Assembly: GCA_022447525.1 (NCBI GenBank)
Contig: JAKVBA010000016.1
Location: 1-33,301, forward strand
Source of the DNA: Gammaproteobacteria bacterium
GTDB taxonomy: Bacteria; Pseudomonadota; Gammaproteobacteria; Arenicellales; Arenicellaceae
DNA length: 33,301 nucleotides
Direction of reading: 5' to 3'
Shown: piece by piece, positions 25,243 through 33,137 of the stretch
How positions within the stretch are numbered: the first letter of the stretch is position 1
Layout of the letters: each line of letters opens with the position of its first letter
The notes under the pieces: generated by a model
Database searches by the model: none
Seen by the model: only the letters and a program-made list of their open reading frames with translations
What the model was told of the DNA's origin: nothing
Position numbers and translations under genes: made by a program

Positions 25243-26103
25243 ATGAATAAAGTTAGTTTAATCCTGTTTGTCCTCATGTTAGCTGGTTCGCCCGTTCTTA
25301 ATCCTGCGCTTGCTCAAGATAGCGAGCAAGCCAGAGTGCTCAATGATGATGACGGTGCTATACAGTCTGAATCCTTTGCGGAAAGAACAGCCGAGGCGCT
25401 TAATCAGGGGCATCAACAAGACAGTATGTCGATTCTTTCCTTGGTATTAGAGGCCAGTATCACGGTTCAGTTGGTCATGTTGATGTTGGTGCTTGCATCT
25501 GTGGTTTCATGGTCAATTATATTTAGTAAATCACGCGTATTGCGAAAAGAACGTCGCCTAACAAAGAAGTTTGAGGATCAATTTTGGGCCGGTGGCAGCA
25601 TGAGGAAGCTGTATACGCATTGCGGCACGGAAACCAAGCACGCCTCCGGTATGTCGGAAATATTTGTTGCAGGTTATCGTGAGTACCAACGTTTATCAGA
25701 AAGAGGTTATGCTAACAATAATGACCTTCTCGACGCGGTTCAGCGAGCCATGCGAGTCGAATTAAGTCGAGAAATCGATCACTTAGAATCGCAAATCCCA
25801 ACCCTTGCTACCATTGGATCGACAAGTCCGTATGTGGGCTTATTTGGCACGGTATGGGGTATCATGAACTCGTTCCGAGCACTCGGGCTTTCTACTGAGC
25901 AAGCCACGGTTGCAAGCGTGGCGCCAGGTATCGCAGAGGCATTGGTAGCAACCGCAATGGGGCTATTCGCAGCGATCCCCGCCGTTATTGCCTACAACCG
26001 CTACAACACACAAGTTGAAAAGTTGATTGCTCAATATGAAATATTTATGGAAGAGTTTATCAGCATCATTAATCGCCAGCTTACCATTGGCGAGGCCAGA
26101 TAG
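25243..26103 (+). CDS. tolQ: TolQ, Tol-Pal proton-channel subunit, with N-terminal signal-like extension
   Basis: Inner-membrane subunit that with TolR uses the proton gradient to drive TolA during cell constriction. 286 residues against about 230 usually: the canonical protein begins at Met62 (ATG 25426, MSILSLVLEAS), and the 61 residues before it contain a signal-peptide-like stretch (SLILFVLMLAGSPVLNPALA, then Q) plus an acidic linker. The three TolQ helices follow, with PYVGLFGTVWGIMNSF and EALVATAMGLFAAIPAV bearing the two channel threonines. No strong ribosome site precedes either start, so the start is open. A 95-base gap upstream probably holds the tol promoter. tolR follows after 8 bases. 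Confidence 0.93.
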   Translation: MNKVSLILFVLMLAGSPVLNPALAQDSEQARVLNDDDGAIQSESFAERTAEALNQGHQQDSMSILSLVLEASITVQLVMLMLVLASVVSWSIIFSKSRVLRKERRLTKKFEDQFWAGGSMRKLYTHCGTETKHASGMSEIFVAGYREYQRLSERGYANNNDLLDAVQRAMRVELSREIDHLESQIPTLATIGSTSPYVGLFGTVWGIMNSFRALGLSTEQATVASVAPGIAEALVATAMGLFAAIPAVIAYNRYNTQVEKLIAQYEIFMEEFISIINRQLTIGEAR

Positions 26104-26111
26104 GATTGCCG

Positions 26112-26534
26112 ATGAGTTATCGAAGTCGAAAAAGGAAAGCCATAGCTGAAATTAACGTGGTGCCCTACATCGATGTGATGTTGGTGCTGTTAATCATCTT
26201 TATGGTGACTGCTCCCCTGCTAACCGAGGGCGTTAAAGTCGATTTGCCACAAACATCCGAGTCGGCTCCAGTGCAGTCTACCGAGGATGCGCCTGAACCT
26301 TTTGTGCTTTCGGTGGATGCTGAGGGTACGCTTTTTGTCGATGATCGTGAGTACGATGCAGCTGGTATCATTCGCTACGCCAAAGCACTGTATTTAGAAA
26401 AGCCAAGCACTAACTTTCTTATTCGTGGTGACAAAAACGCCCGTTATGAATACGTGATGCAAGCAATGACTCTGCTCAAAGAGGCGGGTATTGAAACCGT
26501 CAGCTTAGTAACAGAGCGATCGAAACAACAGTAG
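26112..26534 (+). CDS. tolR: TolR, Tol-Pal channel partner
   Basis: A 140-residue ExbD/TolR protein: short basic cytoplasmic tail, one helix (about 18-38) and a periplasmic domain that binds peptidoglycan. The helix starts INVVPYIDVMLVLLIIFMV, with the essential proton-carrying Asp21. ATG 26112 is chosen because AGGA (26102-26105), overlapping the tolQ stop, lies six bases upstream; a TTG six bases earlier is less likely. This helix is the reference for comparing the vWA proteins encoded at 16263 and 17339. Confidence 0.96.
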   Translation: MSYRSRKRKAIAEINVVPYIDVMLVLLIIFMVTAPLLTEGVKVDLPQTSESAPVQSTEDAPEPFVLSVDAEGTLFVDDREYDAAGIIRYAKALYLEKPSTNFLIRGDKNARYEYVMQAMTLLKEAGIETVSLVTERSKQQ

Positions 26535-26540
26535 AAATAA

Positions 26541-27470
26541 ATGAGTGATCGTAGAAAGAAAAGCGCTGCTTCAAGTAAATTTGTTGCCTATAGCGGAGCC
26601 GCCGTCTTACATATCGTGATTATTGCGATATTGGTATCGAACTTTACTAATACGCACAAAGTCGAGTCGGTTGATGCCTTTGATGCTGAAAAAATTGACA
26701 TCGTCAAAGCCAGAGCGGTCGACGAGGATCAATTACAAAAGACACGAGACGAAATTAAGCGTAAAGAGCAGGTTAAGCGTGAAAAGCGAGAACTTGAAGA
26801 AAAAAATCTGCAAGAGCTGAAAAAGCAGGCTGAATTAGAACGTAAACGGCTCGCGGAACTTGAAAAGCAAAAGTTGGCGGCCGAGGAAAAAGAGCGTCAG
26901 CGTGTCATTGCCTTAAACAAAAAAAAGAAAGAAGAAGAGCTCAAAGAGAAAAAGCGTAAAGAGAAAGAAAAGCGCGAGGCTGAGAAAAAGCGCAGAGAGC
27001 TTGAGCGTTTAGCAAAAGAAAAAGCCGCAAAAGAAGCTGAGTTAAAGCGCATTAAAGAAGAGCAGGAACTGTTTGAGCAAGCGCGTCGAAAGCGAGAACA
27101 AGAAGAATTGACTCTTCGTTTGCAGTTAGAAGAAGAACAACGAAGGGCCGCTGCAGTGCAGCGAGCTGCGGCTCAACGAACGGCTACAGTTGAGAGTAAG
27201 TATTCAGCCCTCATAGAAAAAGCGGTGAGAGCTAAGTGGGTCGTGCCACCCGGCTCTGAACCGTGGCGTAAAGTTCGCCTAAATATTAAACTGTCTCCAC
27301 TTGGCGAGGTCATGGATGTGCGTGTCGTAGAATCCAGTGGTAGTGAGCAGTACGATCAAAACGCGGAAACGGCCGTATTGCAGGCCAGTCCTTTGCCTTT
27401 CCCGACTGAGCAAGAAGATAGATCAGCACATTTGAAAATGCAGGACGTTACCCTGAATCTTTCGAAGTAG
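26541..27470 (+). CDS. tolA: TolA, trans-periplasmic energy transducer
   Basis: Links the TolQR motor to TolB and Pal. 309 residues: N-terminal helix (about 15-35), a long Lys/Glu-rich helical domain II (about 60-215) and a globular domain III (about 217-309) with KYSALIEKAVRAKWVVPPG and VRLNIKLSPLGEVMDVRVVE. In the helix, His24 (AVLHIV) matches the functional His of TolA/TonB, but the serine of the SHLS motif four residues earlier is replaced by alanine (Ala20); Ser18 is two residues away. Starts six bases after tolR. Confidence 0.95.
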   Translation: MSDRRKKSAASSKFVAYSGAAVLHIVIIAILVSNFTNTHKVESVDAFDAEKIDIVKARAVDEDQLQKTRDEIKRKEQVKREKRELEEKNLQELKKQAELERKRLAELEKQKLAAEEKERQRVIALNKKKKEEELKEKKRKEKEKREAEKKRRELERLAKEKAAKEAELKRIKEEQELFEQARRKREQEELTLRLQLEEEQRRAAAVQRAAAQRTATVESKYSALIEKAVRAKWVVPPGSEPWRKVRLNIKLSPLGEVMDVRVVESSGSEQYDQNAETAVLQASPLPFPTEQEDRSAHLKMQDVTLNLSK

Positions 27471-27495
27471 AACTTGACGAGAGCAAATCATATTC

Positions 27496-28788
27496 ATGAA
27501 AAAGAATATTCTAATTAATATATTGGTTCTGTTGGCGATATCGAGCGCTGCCAGTGCTCAAATTGAAATCAATATTGACGGTGGTGTGGAAAGCGGTATG
27601 CCCATAGCGATCGTGCCATTCAAGACACCGGAGGGTGTTGAACTTGAGCATCAAGTTCATAAGATTGTCGCAAATAATCTATATGTAACAGGAAAGTTTG
27701 AGCCAATACCAAGCGAAAAATTTCTCACATTACCTTCAAAACTTGAAGAGGTACGAGCTAAGGACTGGCGCTTGATCAATGCCCAGGTACTCGTTTTTGG
27801 CGAAATTTGGTCCTTAGGCAAGGACTCCTACGAAGTGATTTATCGTATGTATGACGTCGCTCGTGATAAACAAATCGGTCAAACTAAGAGAGTTCCTAAA
27901 GTTCGGGCCCAAGATATGCGTGCCGTCGCTCATCTTATTTCTGATGATGTCTACAAAGCGGTTACTAATGGCGGTGGTGCATTCCAGTCTAAGCTCGCTT
28001 ATGTGGAGAGAGAACAACTTAGCCCTCAGAATTTTCGTTACAAACTCATGGTGTCTGACTGGGATGGTTACAACTCAGTTAAAGTCTATCGCTCAAAGTA
28101 TCCAATCTTATCTCCCTCATGGGCGCCAGACAGTAGAAAGATTGCCTTTGTTAATCTGACTAAAAAAGGGCCAATTGTGAGAGTTGTGGATTTAAACACA
28201 GGGCGTGCGCGCACCATCGCCGACTTCAAAGGAGTCAACTCAGCACCGTCATGGTCACCAGATGGCAGTATGATCGCTTACTCGAGTTCGCGTCATGGTA
28301 GTCCGGATGTGTTTATTTACAACATAGAGACAAAAGAGCATCAACGCATCACTAAACATTACGGTATCGATACCGAACCGAGTTGGGGTCCGCGTGGCGA
28401 AACCCTATTGTTCACGTCTAATCGATCAAGAAAGCCACAAATTTTTCGATACAGTTTATTGGATCAAACAATTGAGAGAATGACTTTTGAGGGTGATGAA
28501 AACGCCAACGCTAGTTACGATTATCAGGGTAAGAATGTGGTCCTGGTACACGATGGTGGCAACATCGTGTTATTTAATCCACTAACCAGTGAAATGCAAT
28601 GGCTGACTAAGGCAAAATTTGATGAATCTCCTAGTTTTTCTCCTAATGGAGACATGGTATTGTATATGACCGAACAAGGCTTTGAGCCCGCGATGATAGT
28701 TGCTTCAACCGACGGTCGTGTTCGAACAAAAGTAGAATTTGTAAGGGGCGATGTACGTGAGCCGGCGTGGTCACCTTTGAAAAAATAA
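27496..28788 (+). CDS. tolB: TolB, periplasmic beta-propeller of Tol-Pal
   Basis: Soluble periplasmic protein that binds Pal and TolA. 430 residues with a signal peptide (1-21, cleavage after ASA before QIEI). Domain 1 (about 25-155) includes GMPIAIVPFKTP. Domain 2 is a six-bladed propeller with repeated motifs: SWAPDSRKIAFVN, SWSPDGSMIAYSS, SWGPRGETLLFTSNRS and SFSPNGDMVLYMT. Twenty-five bases after tolA. Confidence 0.97.
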   Translation: MKKNILINILVLLAISSAASAQIEINIDGGVESGMPIAIVPFKTPEGVELEHQVHKIVANNLYVTGKFEPIPSEKFLTLPSKLEEVRAKDWRLINAQVLVFGEIWSLGKDSYEVIYRMYDVARDKQIGQTKRVPKVRAQDMRAVAHLISDDVYKAVTNGGGAFQSKLAYVEREQLSPQNFRYKLMVSDWDGYNSVKVYRSKYPILSPSWAPDSRKIAFVNLTKKGPIVRVVDLNTGRARTIADFKGVNSAPSWSPDGSMIAYSSSRHGSPDVFIYNIETKEHQRITKHYGIDTEPSWGPRGETLLFTSNRSRKPQIFRYSLLDQTIERMTFEGDENANASYDYQGKNVVLVHDGGNIVLFNPLTSEMQWLTKAKFDESPSFSPNGDMVLYMTEQGFEPAMIVASTDGRVRTKVEFVRGDVREPAWSPLKK

Positions 28789-28829
28789 AAATATACGGCA
28801 AATATAAAAAACGTTTTTGGAGTCAAATT

Positions 28830-29348
28830 ATGAATCGCAAATTAGGCCTAGTGCTTACCATTTTGTTTAGCGTAGTGCTCTCTGCATGTGCACCTAAGAG
28901 TGAGCCGCCTGCTGAGCCAACAGTTACCAAAGCACCTGAAGCACCTAAAGGGCCAGTTTATCCTTATGCTGGTATTGATTTAACAGCTGAAGAATTGACA
29001 GCCTTAGGCATCGATGGTGATCCACGTGATGAAAAAGTAGTTTATTTCGAGTACAACTCCACGGCTATTGATCGTCGTTCGCAAGTAATTTTGCAAGCAC
29101 ATGCCTTGTACCTTGGTAAACGGGCTGGTACTCGCGTAAGTCTTGAAGGTCATGCTGACGAGCGCGGTACTCGTGACTACAACTTGGCATTAGGCGAGCG
29201 TCGTGCAAATGTAGTAGCCGAGGTACTAACTGCTGGCGGTGCTGCAAGCCAAAACCAAACAATCTCTTACGGCGAAGAGCGCCCAGTTGATACAGCTCAT
29301 ACTGAAGCAGCTTGGCAAAAAAATCGTCGAGTAGAGATCAAGTACTAA
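28830..29348 (+). CDS. pal: Pal, peptidoglycan-associated lipoprotein
   Basis: Outer-membrane lipoprotein of 172 residues that binds peptidoglycan and TolB. Lipobox LSAC (Cys21), then a Pro/Ala-rich linker, then an OmpA-like domain with VYFEYNSTAI, SLEGHADERGTRDYNLALGE and RRANVV, which include the diaminopimelate-binding Asp and Arg. ATG 28830 is chosen because GGAG (28819-28822) lies seven bases upstream; in-frame starts further upstream fall inside tolB. Confidence 0.97.
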   Translation: MNRKLGLVLTILFSVVLSACAPKSEPPAEPTVTKAPEAPKGPVYPYAGIDLTAEELTALGIDGDPRDEKVVYFEYNSTAIDRRSQVILQAHALYLGKRAGTRVSLEGHADERGTRDYNLALGERRANVVAEVLTAGGAASQNQTISYGEERPVDTAHTEAAWQKNRRVEIKY

Positions 29349-29364
29349 TCCCGAATTAGTGCTC

Positions 29365-29392
29365 ACAGGGCCGATCCACATGTCGGCTCTGT
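29365..29392 (+). terminator. Stem-loop after pal
   Basis: ACAGGGCCGA (29365-29374) pairs with TCGGCTCTGT (29383-29392), ten base pairs including one G-U, with an eight-base loop. Only weakly T-rich sequence follows, so it may be a leaky terminator or an RNA-stabilising structure that keeps pal mRNA above cpoB mRNA. Confidence 0.55.
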
Positions 29393-29409
29393 AATAAGAT
29401 TTAAACAAT

Positions 29410-29439
29410 CAATGCCTTGGTAGTATTATCGAGGCATTG
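29410..29439 (+). terminator. Second stem-loop between pal and cpoB
   Basis: CAATGCCTTG (29410-29419) pairs with CGAGGCATTG (29430-29439), ten pairs with one G-U and a ten-base loop, followed by TTGTATTT. A second partial terminator candidate in the same 163-base gap. Confidence 0.5.
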
Positions 29440-29511
29440 TTGTATTTACATTATGAAAACTCTTACTGCCGGTCAGTAAGGTCGACGATAGCTACATGGT
29501 GAGACATAAAA

Positions 29512-30879
29512 ATGTTGAATAAAATGGCGAAAAAGTCTGTTTTGATGTGCTCGTTGGTATGGCTAACCGCTCCACTCTCTGGAACGGTATACGCTCAAAA
29601 CAACACAACCTCCTCACAAATGCTTTTTGAAATGCAGGCCATGCGTGCAGAGATAGCTGACTTGCGAGACATGGTAGAGCGCCAGCAGTTTGAGTTGAAA
29701 AAGCTTAAACAAAGAAACATCGAGCTGGAATCAGTGCAACAACAGTCTCAAGCGAACGTTGAAGCACAAATTCTTCAGCTTCAACAAAGCCGTCGTCTTG
29801 CTCAGCCCAATATCGACTATAACAATCCTTACGGTAACAATCCTTACGGTACGTACGCAGATCAGCAAGTCGGTGCAGTAGTGGGTGGGGAAAATCTGCA
29901 AAATACTCCCGCAGGTGAATTTAGCGGCAATAGCACAACAATGACGCGATCTTCGCAAGGTTCTGGGAAAAGTAACGACACTGCAGTGCTTGCACGGCCA
30001 AACCTAGTCAGCCCTCAAAACGTCGACGGTCGCTCCCCAATAGATCAATTAGATCAGCAGCGGGTTATGTCCGCTACCGATGAAAATACCTCTGGCAGTA
30101 TAGGCGAGACTGCTCAAGAGCCTGCTTTAACGACCATTGATCAAGCTCAAACTCAGGTTAATCAAGGTCCAGAAATTGTCGAGAGGGGGTTTGATTCAGC
30201 TGACTTAAATCGACCCGTTTCACAAGGCGGTCTAACTGGTCAAGACAGCGAGTTTAGTCAACAAGGTGCGATCGCCCAACAAGCCACGACCGGTCAGCAA
30301 AGCACGGTTGGTCAAGAAGATGCTCGAGTTCTTAACGCGGCGCCAAAAAATACATCGTCGCCAATTTTGTCGGTACCTAATCTGGATGCTGACTCTACGG
30401 ACACTGCCACACCAATCGATGCTGGCCAAACACCCGCAGCGCCAGTCGATACAGTCGCTGAAGTAAATCAAGTTGTTGAATCCCCAAAGCCTGTGCAACT
30501 CTCTGAAGACCAGCACTACGATCAAGGTTTTGAGTATTTAAAGCAGTCGAAGTATGACGAGGCAATCTCCACCTTTAATCAACAAATTGCGCTTTATCCA
30601 AAGGGCGACTTGGCGGACGACGCGCATTACTGGGTAGCAGAGGCTTACCTTATCAATCGTAGATCAGCTGAAGCAAAACCCCATTTAAAAGCGATTATTG
30701 ATAACTACCCGACCAGTGCGCGTCTACCTGATGCGATGCTTAAAACTGCATACATTGAGCAAGACTTGGGAAATCTGATAGAAGCACGGATTTTATTGCA
30801 AGAAATAGTCGCAAGGCATCCGTCTTCTAATGCCGCTATTGCCGCTCGCAATAGGTTGGAAAACCTCAGGAGCCTCTGA
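29512..30879 (+). CDS. cpoB: CpoB/YbgF, periplasmic TPR coordinator of Tol-Pal, with long linker
   Basis: Periplasmic protein that couples Tol-Pal with cell-wall synthesis by PBP1B. Signal peptide (1-28, cleavage near VYA), coiled coil (about 35-90, MRAEIADLRDMVERQQFELK), then three TPR motifs at the end (about 340-455; DQGFEYLKQSKYDEAISTFN, DDAHYWVAEAYLINRRSAEA, ARILLQEIVARHPSSNAAI). At 455 residues it is far longer than E. coli CpoB (263) because of a roughly 240-residue Gln/Ser/Thr/Asn-rich linker (about 95-335). Two stem-loops separate it from pal, and it is the last gene of the tol cluster. Confidence 0.93.
   Translation: MLNKMAKKSVLMCSLVWLTAPLSGTVYAQNNTTSSQMLFEMQAMRAEIADLRDMVERQQFELKKLKQRNIELESVQQQSQANVEAQILQLQQSRRLAQPNIDYNNPYGNNPYGTYADQQVGAVVGGENLQNTPAGEFSGNSTTMTRSSQGSGKSNDTAVLARPNLVSPQNVDGRSPIDQLDQQRVMSATDENTSGSIGETAQEPALTTIDQAQTQVNQGPEIVERGFDSADLNRPVSQGGLTGQDSEFSQQGAIAQQATTGQQSTVGQEDARVLNAAPKNTSSPILSVPNLDADSTDTATPIDAGQTPAAPVDTVAEVNQVVESPKPVQLSEDQHYDQGFEYLKQSKYDEAISTFNQQIALYPKGDLADDAHYWVAEAYLINRRSAEAKPHLKAIIDNYPTSARLPDAMLKTAYIEQDLGNLIEARILLQEIVARHPSSNAAIAARNRLENLRSL
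29821..29850 (+). repeat. Perfect 15-bp tandem duplication in cpoB
   Basis: AACAATCCTTACGGT occurs twice back to back, encoding NNPYG-NNPYG at the start of the CpoB linker. Confidence 0.95.
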
Positions 30880-31236
30880 CGAATTCCAGGCCCTGTTTTA
30901 CAGGCAGGGCTAGTCACGTCCAAAACCAGTCATAAAAAGTACAAGAGAACCTGCAGGTCTGGTCGAACAAATCTTTAAACCAGCATCGCGGGTTTTACTG
31001 CTTTGATGAACAGCAAGCATTGATTTAAATAAATGCCGAGTCGGTAAACGGGTTTTAAGGTCTCGCAGAAGAAATTTGCAATTATTCAGAGGTTGCCAAG
31101 TATAAGCGGCAGACACCGCGTTTTATTCGTTTATTCAATTTGCTGGTAGCGGTTTTGGGGAAAAAGCCTGAGTGATATTGACTTAGCTCATCTTAGACAA
31201 TACTCTCGCGCGTCATTCAGTGCTAAGGTACTTGTC
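30880..31236 (+). other. 357-base gap between cpoB and queE
   Basis: Contains a small stem-loop just after cpoB (GCCCTG 30890-30895 with CAGGGC 30905-30910, no T-run), and a candidate promoter near its right end (31178-31206). The approximately 265 bases between them hold no gene I can support and no riboswitch I can fold by eye. A short minus-strand open frame (30910-31116) has no recognisable features. Confidence 0.5.
31178..31206 (+). promoter_or_regulatory. Candidate sigma70 promoter for queE-queC
   Basis: TTGACT (31178-31183, five of six matches) followed after 17 bases by TACTCT (31201-31206, a moderate -10). About 30 bases before the queE ATG, giving a very short leader. Confidence 0.45.
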
Positions 31237-31875
31237 ATGTCCGTTAGAATCACAGAAATCTTTTACTCCTTGCAGGGAGAATCTAACACCGTTGGGTATC
31301 CCACGGTGTTCGTACGCCTTACAGGTTGTCCAATGCGTTGTAGCTATTGTGATACCGCCTATGCGTTTCATGGCGGTTCTAAATGGGAACTTGAAGATAT
31401 TCTAAAAGAGGTAGGTAAGTACAATGCGAAGTACGTGACCGTTACGGGTGGAGAGCCGCTTGCACAACCCCAATGTCATGAACTGATGACTAAGCTCTGT
31501 GATCAAGGATATCGCGTGTCGCTAGAGACTGGCGGTGCGATGTCGATCGAACATGTTGATAAAAGAGTCTACGTAGTGCTCGATATCAAAACGCCAGCTT
31601 CGAATGAAGAGCCAAACAACAAGTATGAAAACCTCGCGCATATCAAATCATCAGATTGTTTGAAGTTTGTCATCTGTGATGAGCAAGACTATCAGTGGTC
31701 AAAGGCATTTGTGGCTGACCAAGCCTTAGATCAAAAGTGCGACGTGTTTTTCTCTCCATCTGCTGATCAACTGTCGCCGACAATCCTAGCTGACTGGATA
31801 GTCAGAGATCAGCTCTCTGTGCGTATGCAAATTCAATTACATAAACTTTTATGGGCCAATGAGGCTGGGCGATAG
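31237..31875 (+). CDS. queE: 7-carboxy-7-deazaguanine synthase QueE
   Basis: Radical-SAM enzyme that converts 6-carboxytetrahydropterin to 7-carboxy-7-deazaguanine, on the path to queuosine in tRNA. 212 residues. The iron-sulfur motif CX3CX2C is Cys31, Cys35, Cys38 ([15 protein letters not shown]), after the family opening [21 protein letters not shown] (about 67-77) is the SAM-binding GGEP motif. Two bases separate it from queC, which uses its product. Confidence 0.96.
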   Translation: MSVRITEIFYSLQGESNTVGYPTVFVRLTGCPMRCSYCDTAYAFHGGSKWELEDILKEVGKYNAKYVTVTGGEPLAQPQCHELMTKLCDQGYRVSLETGGAMSIEHVDKRVYVVLDIKTPASNEEPNNKYENLAHIKSSDCLKFVICDEQDYQWSKAFVADQALDQKCDVFFSPSADQLSPTILADWIVRDQLSVRMQIQLHKLLWANEAGR

Positions 31876-31877
31876 CA

Positions 31878-32555
31878 ATGACTGTAAAGAGTAAAAAGGC
31901 CGTTGTATTGGTGTCAGGTGGTCTGGATTCCGCGACCGTGCTAGCCATGGCTGTTGACCAAGGTTACGAATGTTACGCACTCAGTATGGATTACGGTCAA
32001 AGACATCGAATTGAACTCGATCGAGCCCAAAAAGTTGCCAAGGCCAATGGGGCCGCTGAGCATCGTGTGGTCAAAATTGACATCGGTAACTTTGGTGGGT
32101 CGGCTTTAACCGATCAAGACATTGACGTGCCTACAGAAGAAACCAAAGATATCCCCATTACTTATGTGCCAGCCAGAAACACGGTGTTTTTGTCTGTGGC
32201 ATTAGGTTGGGCCGAAGTGCTTGAAGCACAGGCAATTTTTATCGGTGCGAATGCTGTGGATTATTCAGGTTATCCTGATTGTCGGCCACAATACATTGCC
32301 GCTTTTCAGTCGATGGCAAATCTGGCTACAAAAAAGGGTGTCGAAGGTGATCAAATCACAATACAAGCCCCAATTATTGATTTAACTAAATCTGAAATCA
32401 TTAAACGTGGTTTAGCGCTTGGCGTCGACTATTCCAACACACTCTCTTGTTATAATCCGGGGCCAGACGGAGAGGTCTGCCACGAATGTGATTCCTGTCG
32501 AATTCGTGCCGCTGGTTTTGAGTCTGCAGGCTCCCGAGACCCAGCAATAGCCTAA
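31878..32555 (+). CDS. queC: 7-cyano-7-deazaguanine synthase QueC
   Basis: ATP-dependent enzyme that turns 7-carboxy-7-deazaguanine into preQ0. 225 residues. PP-loop SGGLDS at 13-18; [11 protein letters not shown] and [15 protein letters not shown] are diagnostic; the structural zinc site is Cys191, Cys201, Cys204 and Cys207 ([17 protein letters not shown]). Third and last gene before the tRNA; queE-queC-tRNA-Lys downstream of tol-pal-cpoB is the order also known in Pseudomonas. Confidence 0.97.
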   Translation: MTVKSKKAVVLVSGGLDSATVLAMAVDQGYECYALSMDYGQRHRIELDRAQKVAKANGAAEHRVVKIDIGNFGGSALTDQDIDVPTEETKDIPITYVPARNTVFLSVALGWAEVLEAQAIFIGANAVDYSGYPDCRPQYIAAFQSMANLATKKGVEGDQITIQAPIIDLTKSEIIKRGLALGVDYSNTLSCYNPGPDGEVCHECDSCRIRAAGFESAGSRDPAIA

Positions 32556-32590
32556 ATTAGGCCGTTAATTGAATCTTCGGAAAGAGCCAT

Positions 32591-32629
32591 AAAAAAGCGC
32601 AAAAAATAGGCAAAGAAATTGCGAAAAAA
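32591..32629 (+). promoter_or_regulatory. Phased A-tracts upstream of the tRNA-Lys promoter
   Basis: A-runs begin at 32591, 32601, 32612 (AAAGAAA) and 32624, about one helical turn apart, ending just before the -35 box. Such arrays bend DNA and can serve as UP-elements for the RNA polymerase alpha subunit at stable-RNA promoters. Confidence 0.55.
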
Positions 32630-32631
32630 GG

Positions 32632-32660
32632 TTGACCAACCTCGATTTTGGCAAGATAAT
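32632..32660 (+). promoter_or_regulatory. Strong sigma70 promoter of tRNA-Lys
   Basis: TTGACC (32632-32637), a 17-base spacer, and GATAAT (32655-32660), each five of six matches. The bases after the -10 box are GC-rich (CACGCC), the discriminator type linked to stringent control of stable RNA genes. Transcription should start near 32667. Confidence 0.75.
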
Positions 32661-32671
32661 CACGCCTCGCT

Positions 32672-32690
32672 TGAACAGCATGCCTGTTCA
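32672..32690 (+). other. Stem-loop in the tRNA-Lys 5' leader
   Basis: TGAACAG pairs perfectly with CTGTTCA around a five-base loop, between the promoter and the mature tRNA. It would lie in the leader removed by RNase P. No role assigned. Confidence 0.6.
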
Positions 32691-32709
32691 GCAAAAATTT
32701 GAATAAAGA

Positions 32710-32785
32710 GGGCCGTTAGCTCAGTTGGTAGAGCATCTGACTTTTAATCAGGTGGTCGCGCGTTCGAATCGCGCACGGCCCACCA
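32710..32785 (+). tRNA. tRNA-Lys (anticodon UUU)
   Basis: A complete 76-base tRNA. Acceptor stem GGGCCGT (32710-32716) pairs with ACGGCCC (32775-32781); the D arm is AGCTCAGTTGGTAGAGC; the anticodon loop CTTTTAA gives UUU, which reads lysine codons; the T loop is GTTCGAATC. The discriminator base A and the CCA end (32783-32785) are encoded. Confidence 0.98.
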
Positions 32786-33137
32786 TTCAAATAAACTTAA
32801 AATCAAAGGCTTATAAGGAATTAGGCAAGATTTTAAAATTCTCGGAATCATCGGGTCATGTCTTGAATCTTGAATCGACTCCTTTCAAGCTAGAGGGCGG
32901 ATGACGGCATCACGTCTCGAATGTGATTTCAGCCATTCGATGATTAGTAGACTGAATTAAGAATTCAAAATTTAAGAACTGAGCCCACATTTCTCCTTTC
33001 TCTTTCTCATTTTTATCATTTTAGGGTTGAATCTGAGATAAGTAGCAGGCAGACTCACTTCTCCATTATTTTTGCGTGTAGTCTGACTCAAAAAAGAGCG
33101 CGCAAAATTCAAGTTCATTCTACAAAAGGAGTTAAAT
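32786..33137 (+). other. 352-base gap after tRNA-Lys
   Basis: No clear tRNA terminator and no gene that I can support. It contains AT-rich stretches, a TTTTAAAA palindrome near 32835, and distant CAGACT/AGTCTG inverted hexamers around 33048-33085. The promoter of the last gene must lie here but cannot be placed. Confidence 0.4.
33126..33131 (+). promoter_or_regulatory. Ribosome binding site of the last gene
   Basis: AAGGAG six bases before GTG 33138. An ATG two bases earlier (33136) is followed at once by a stop, so GTG is the start. Confidence 0.75.

Noticed and set aside
31040-31110. preQ1 riboswitch before queE
   Set aside because: An AGAGGTT stretch suggested it, but I could not build the H-type pseudoknot, and the likely promoter lies downstream.
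30910-31116. Minus-strand 68-codon open frame in the cpoB-queE gap
   Set aside because: No ribosome site, signal peptide or family-like pattern; composition looks random.
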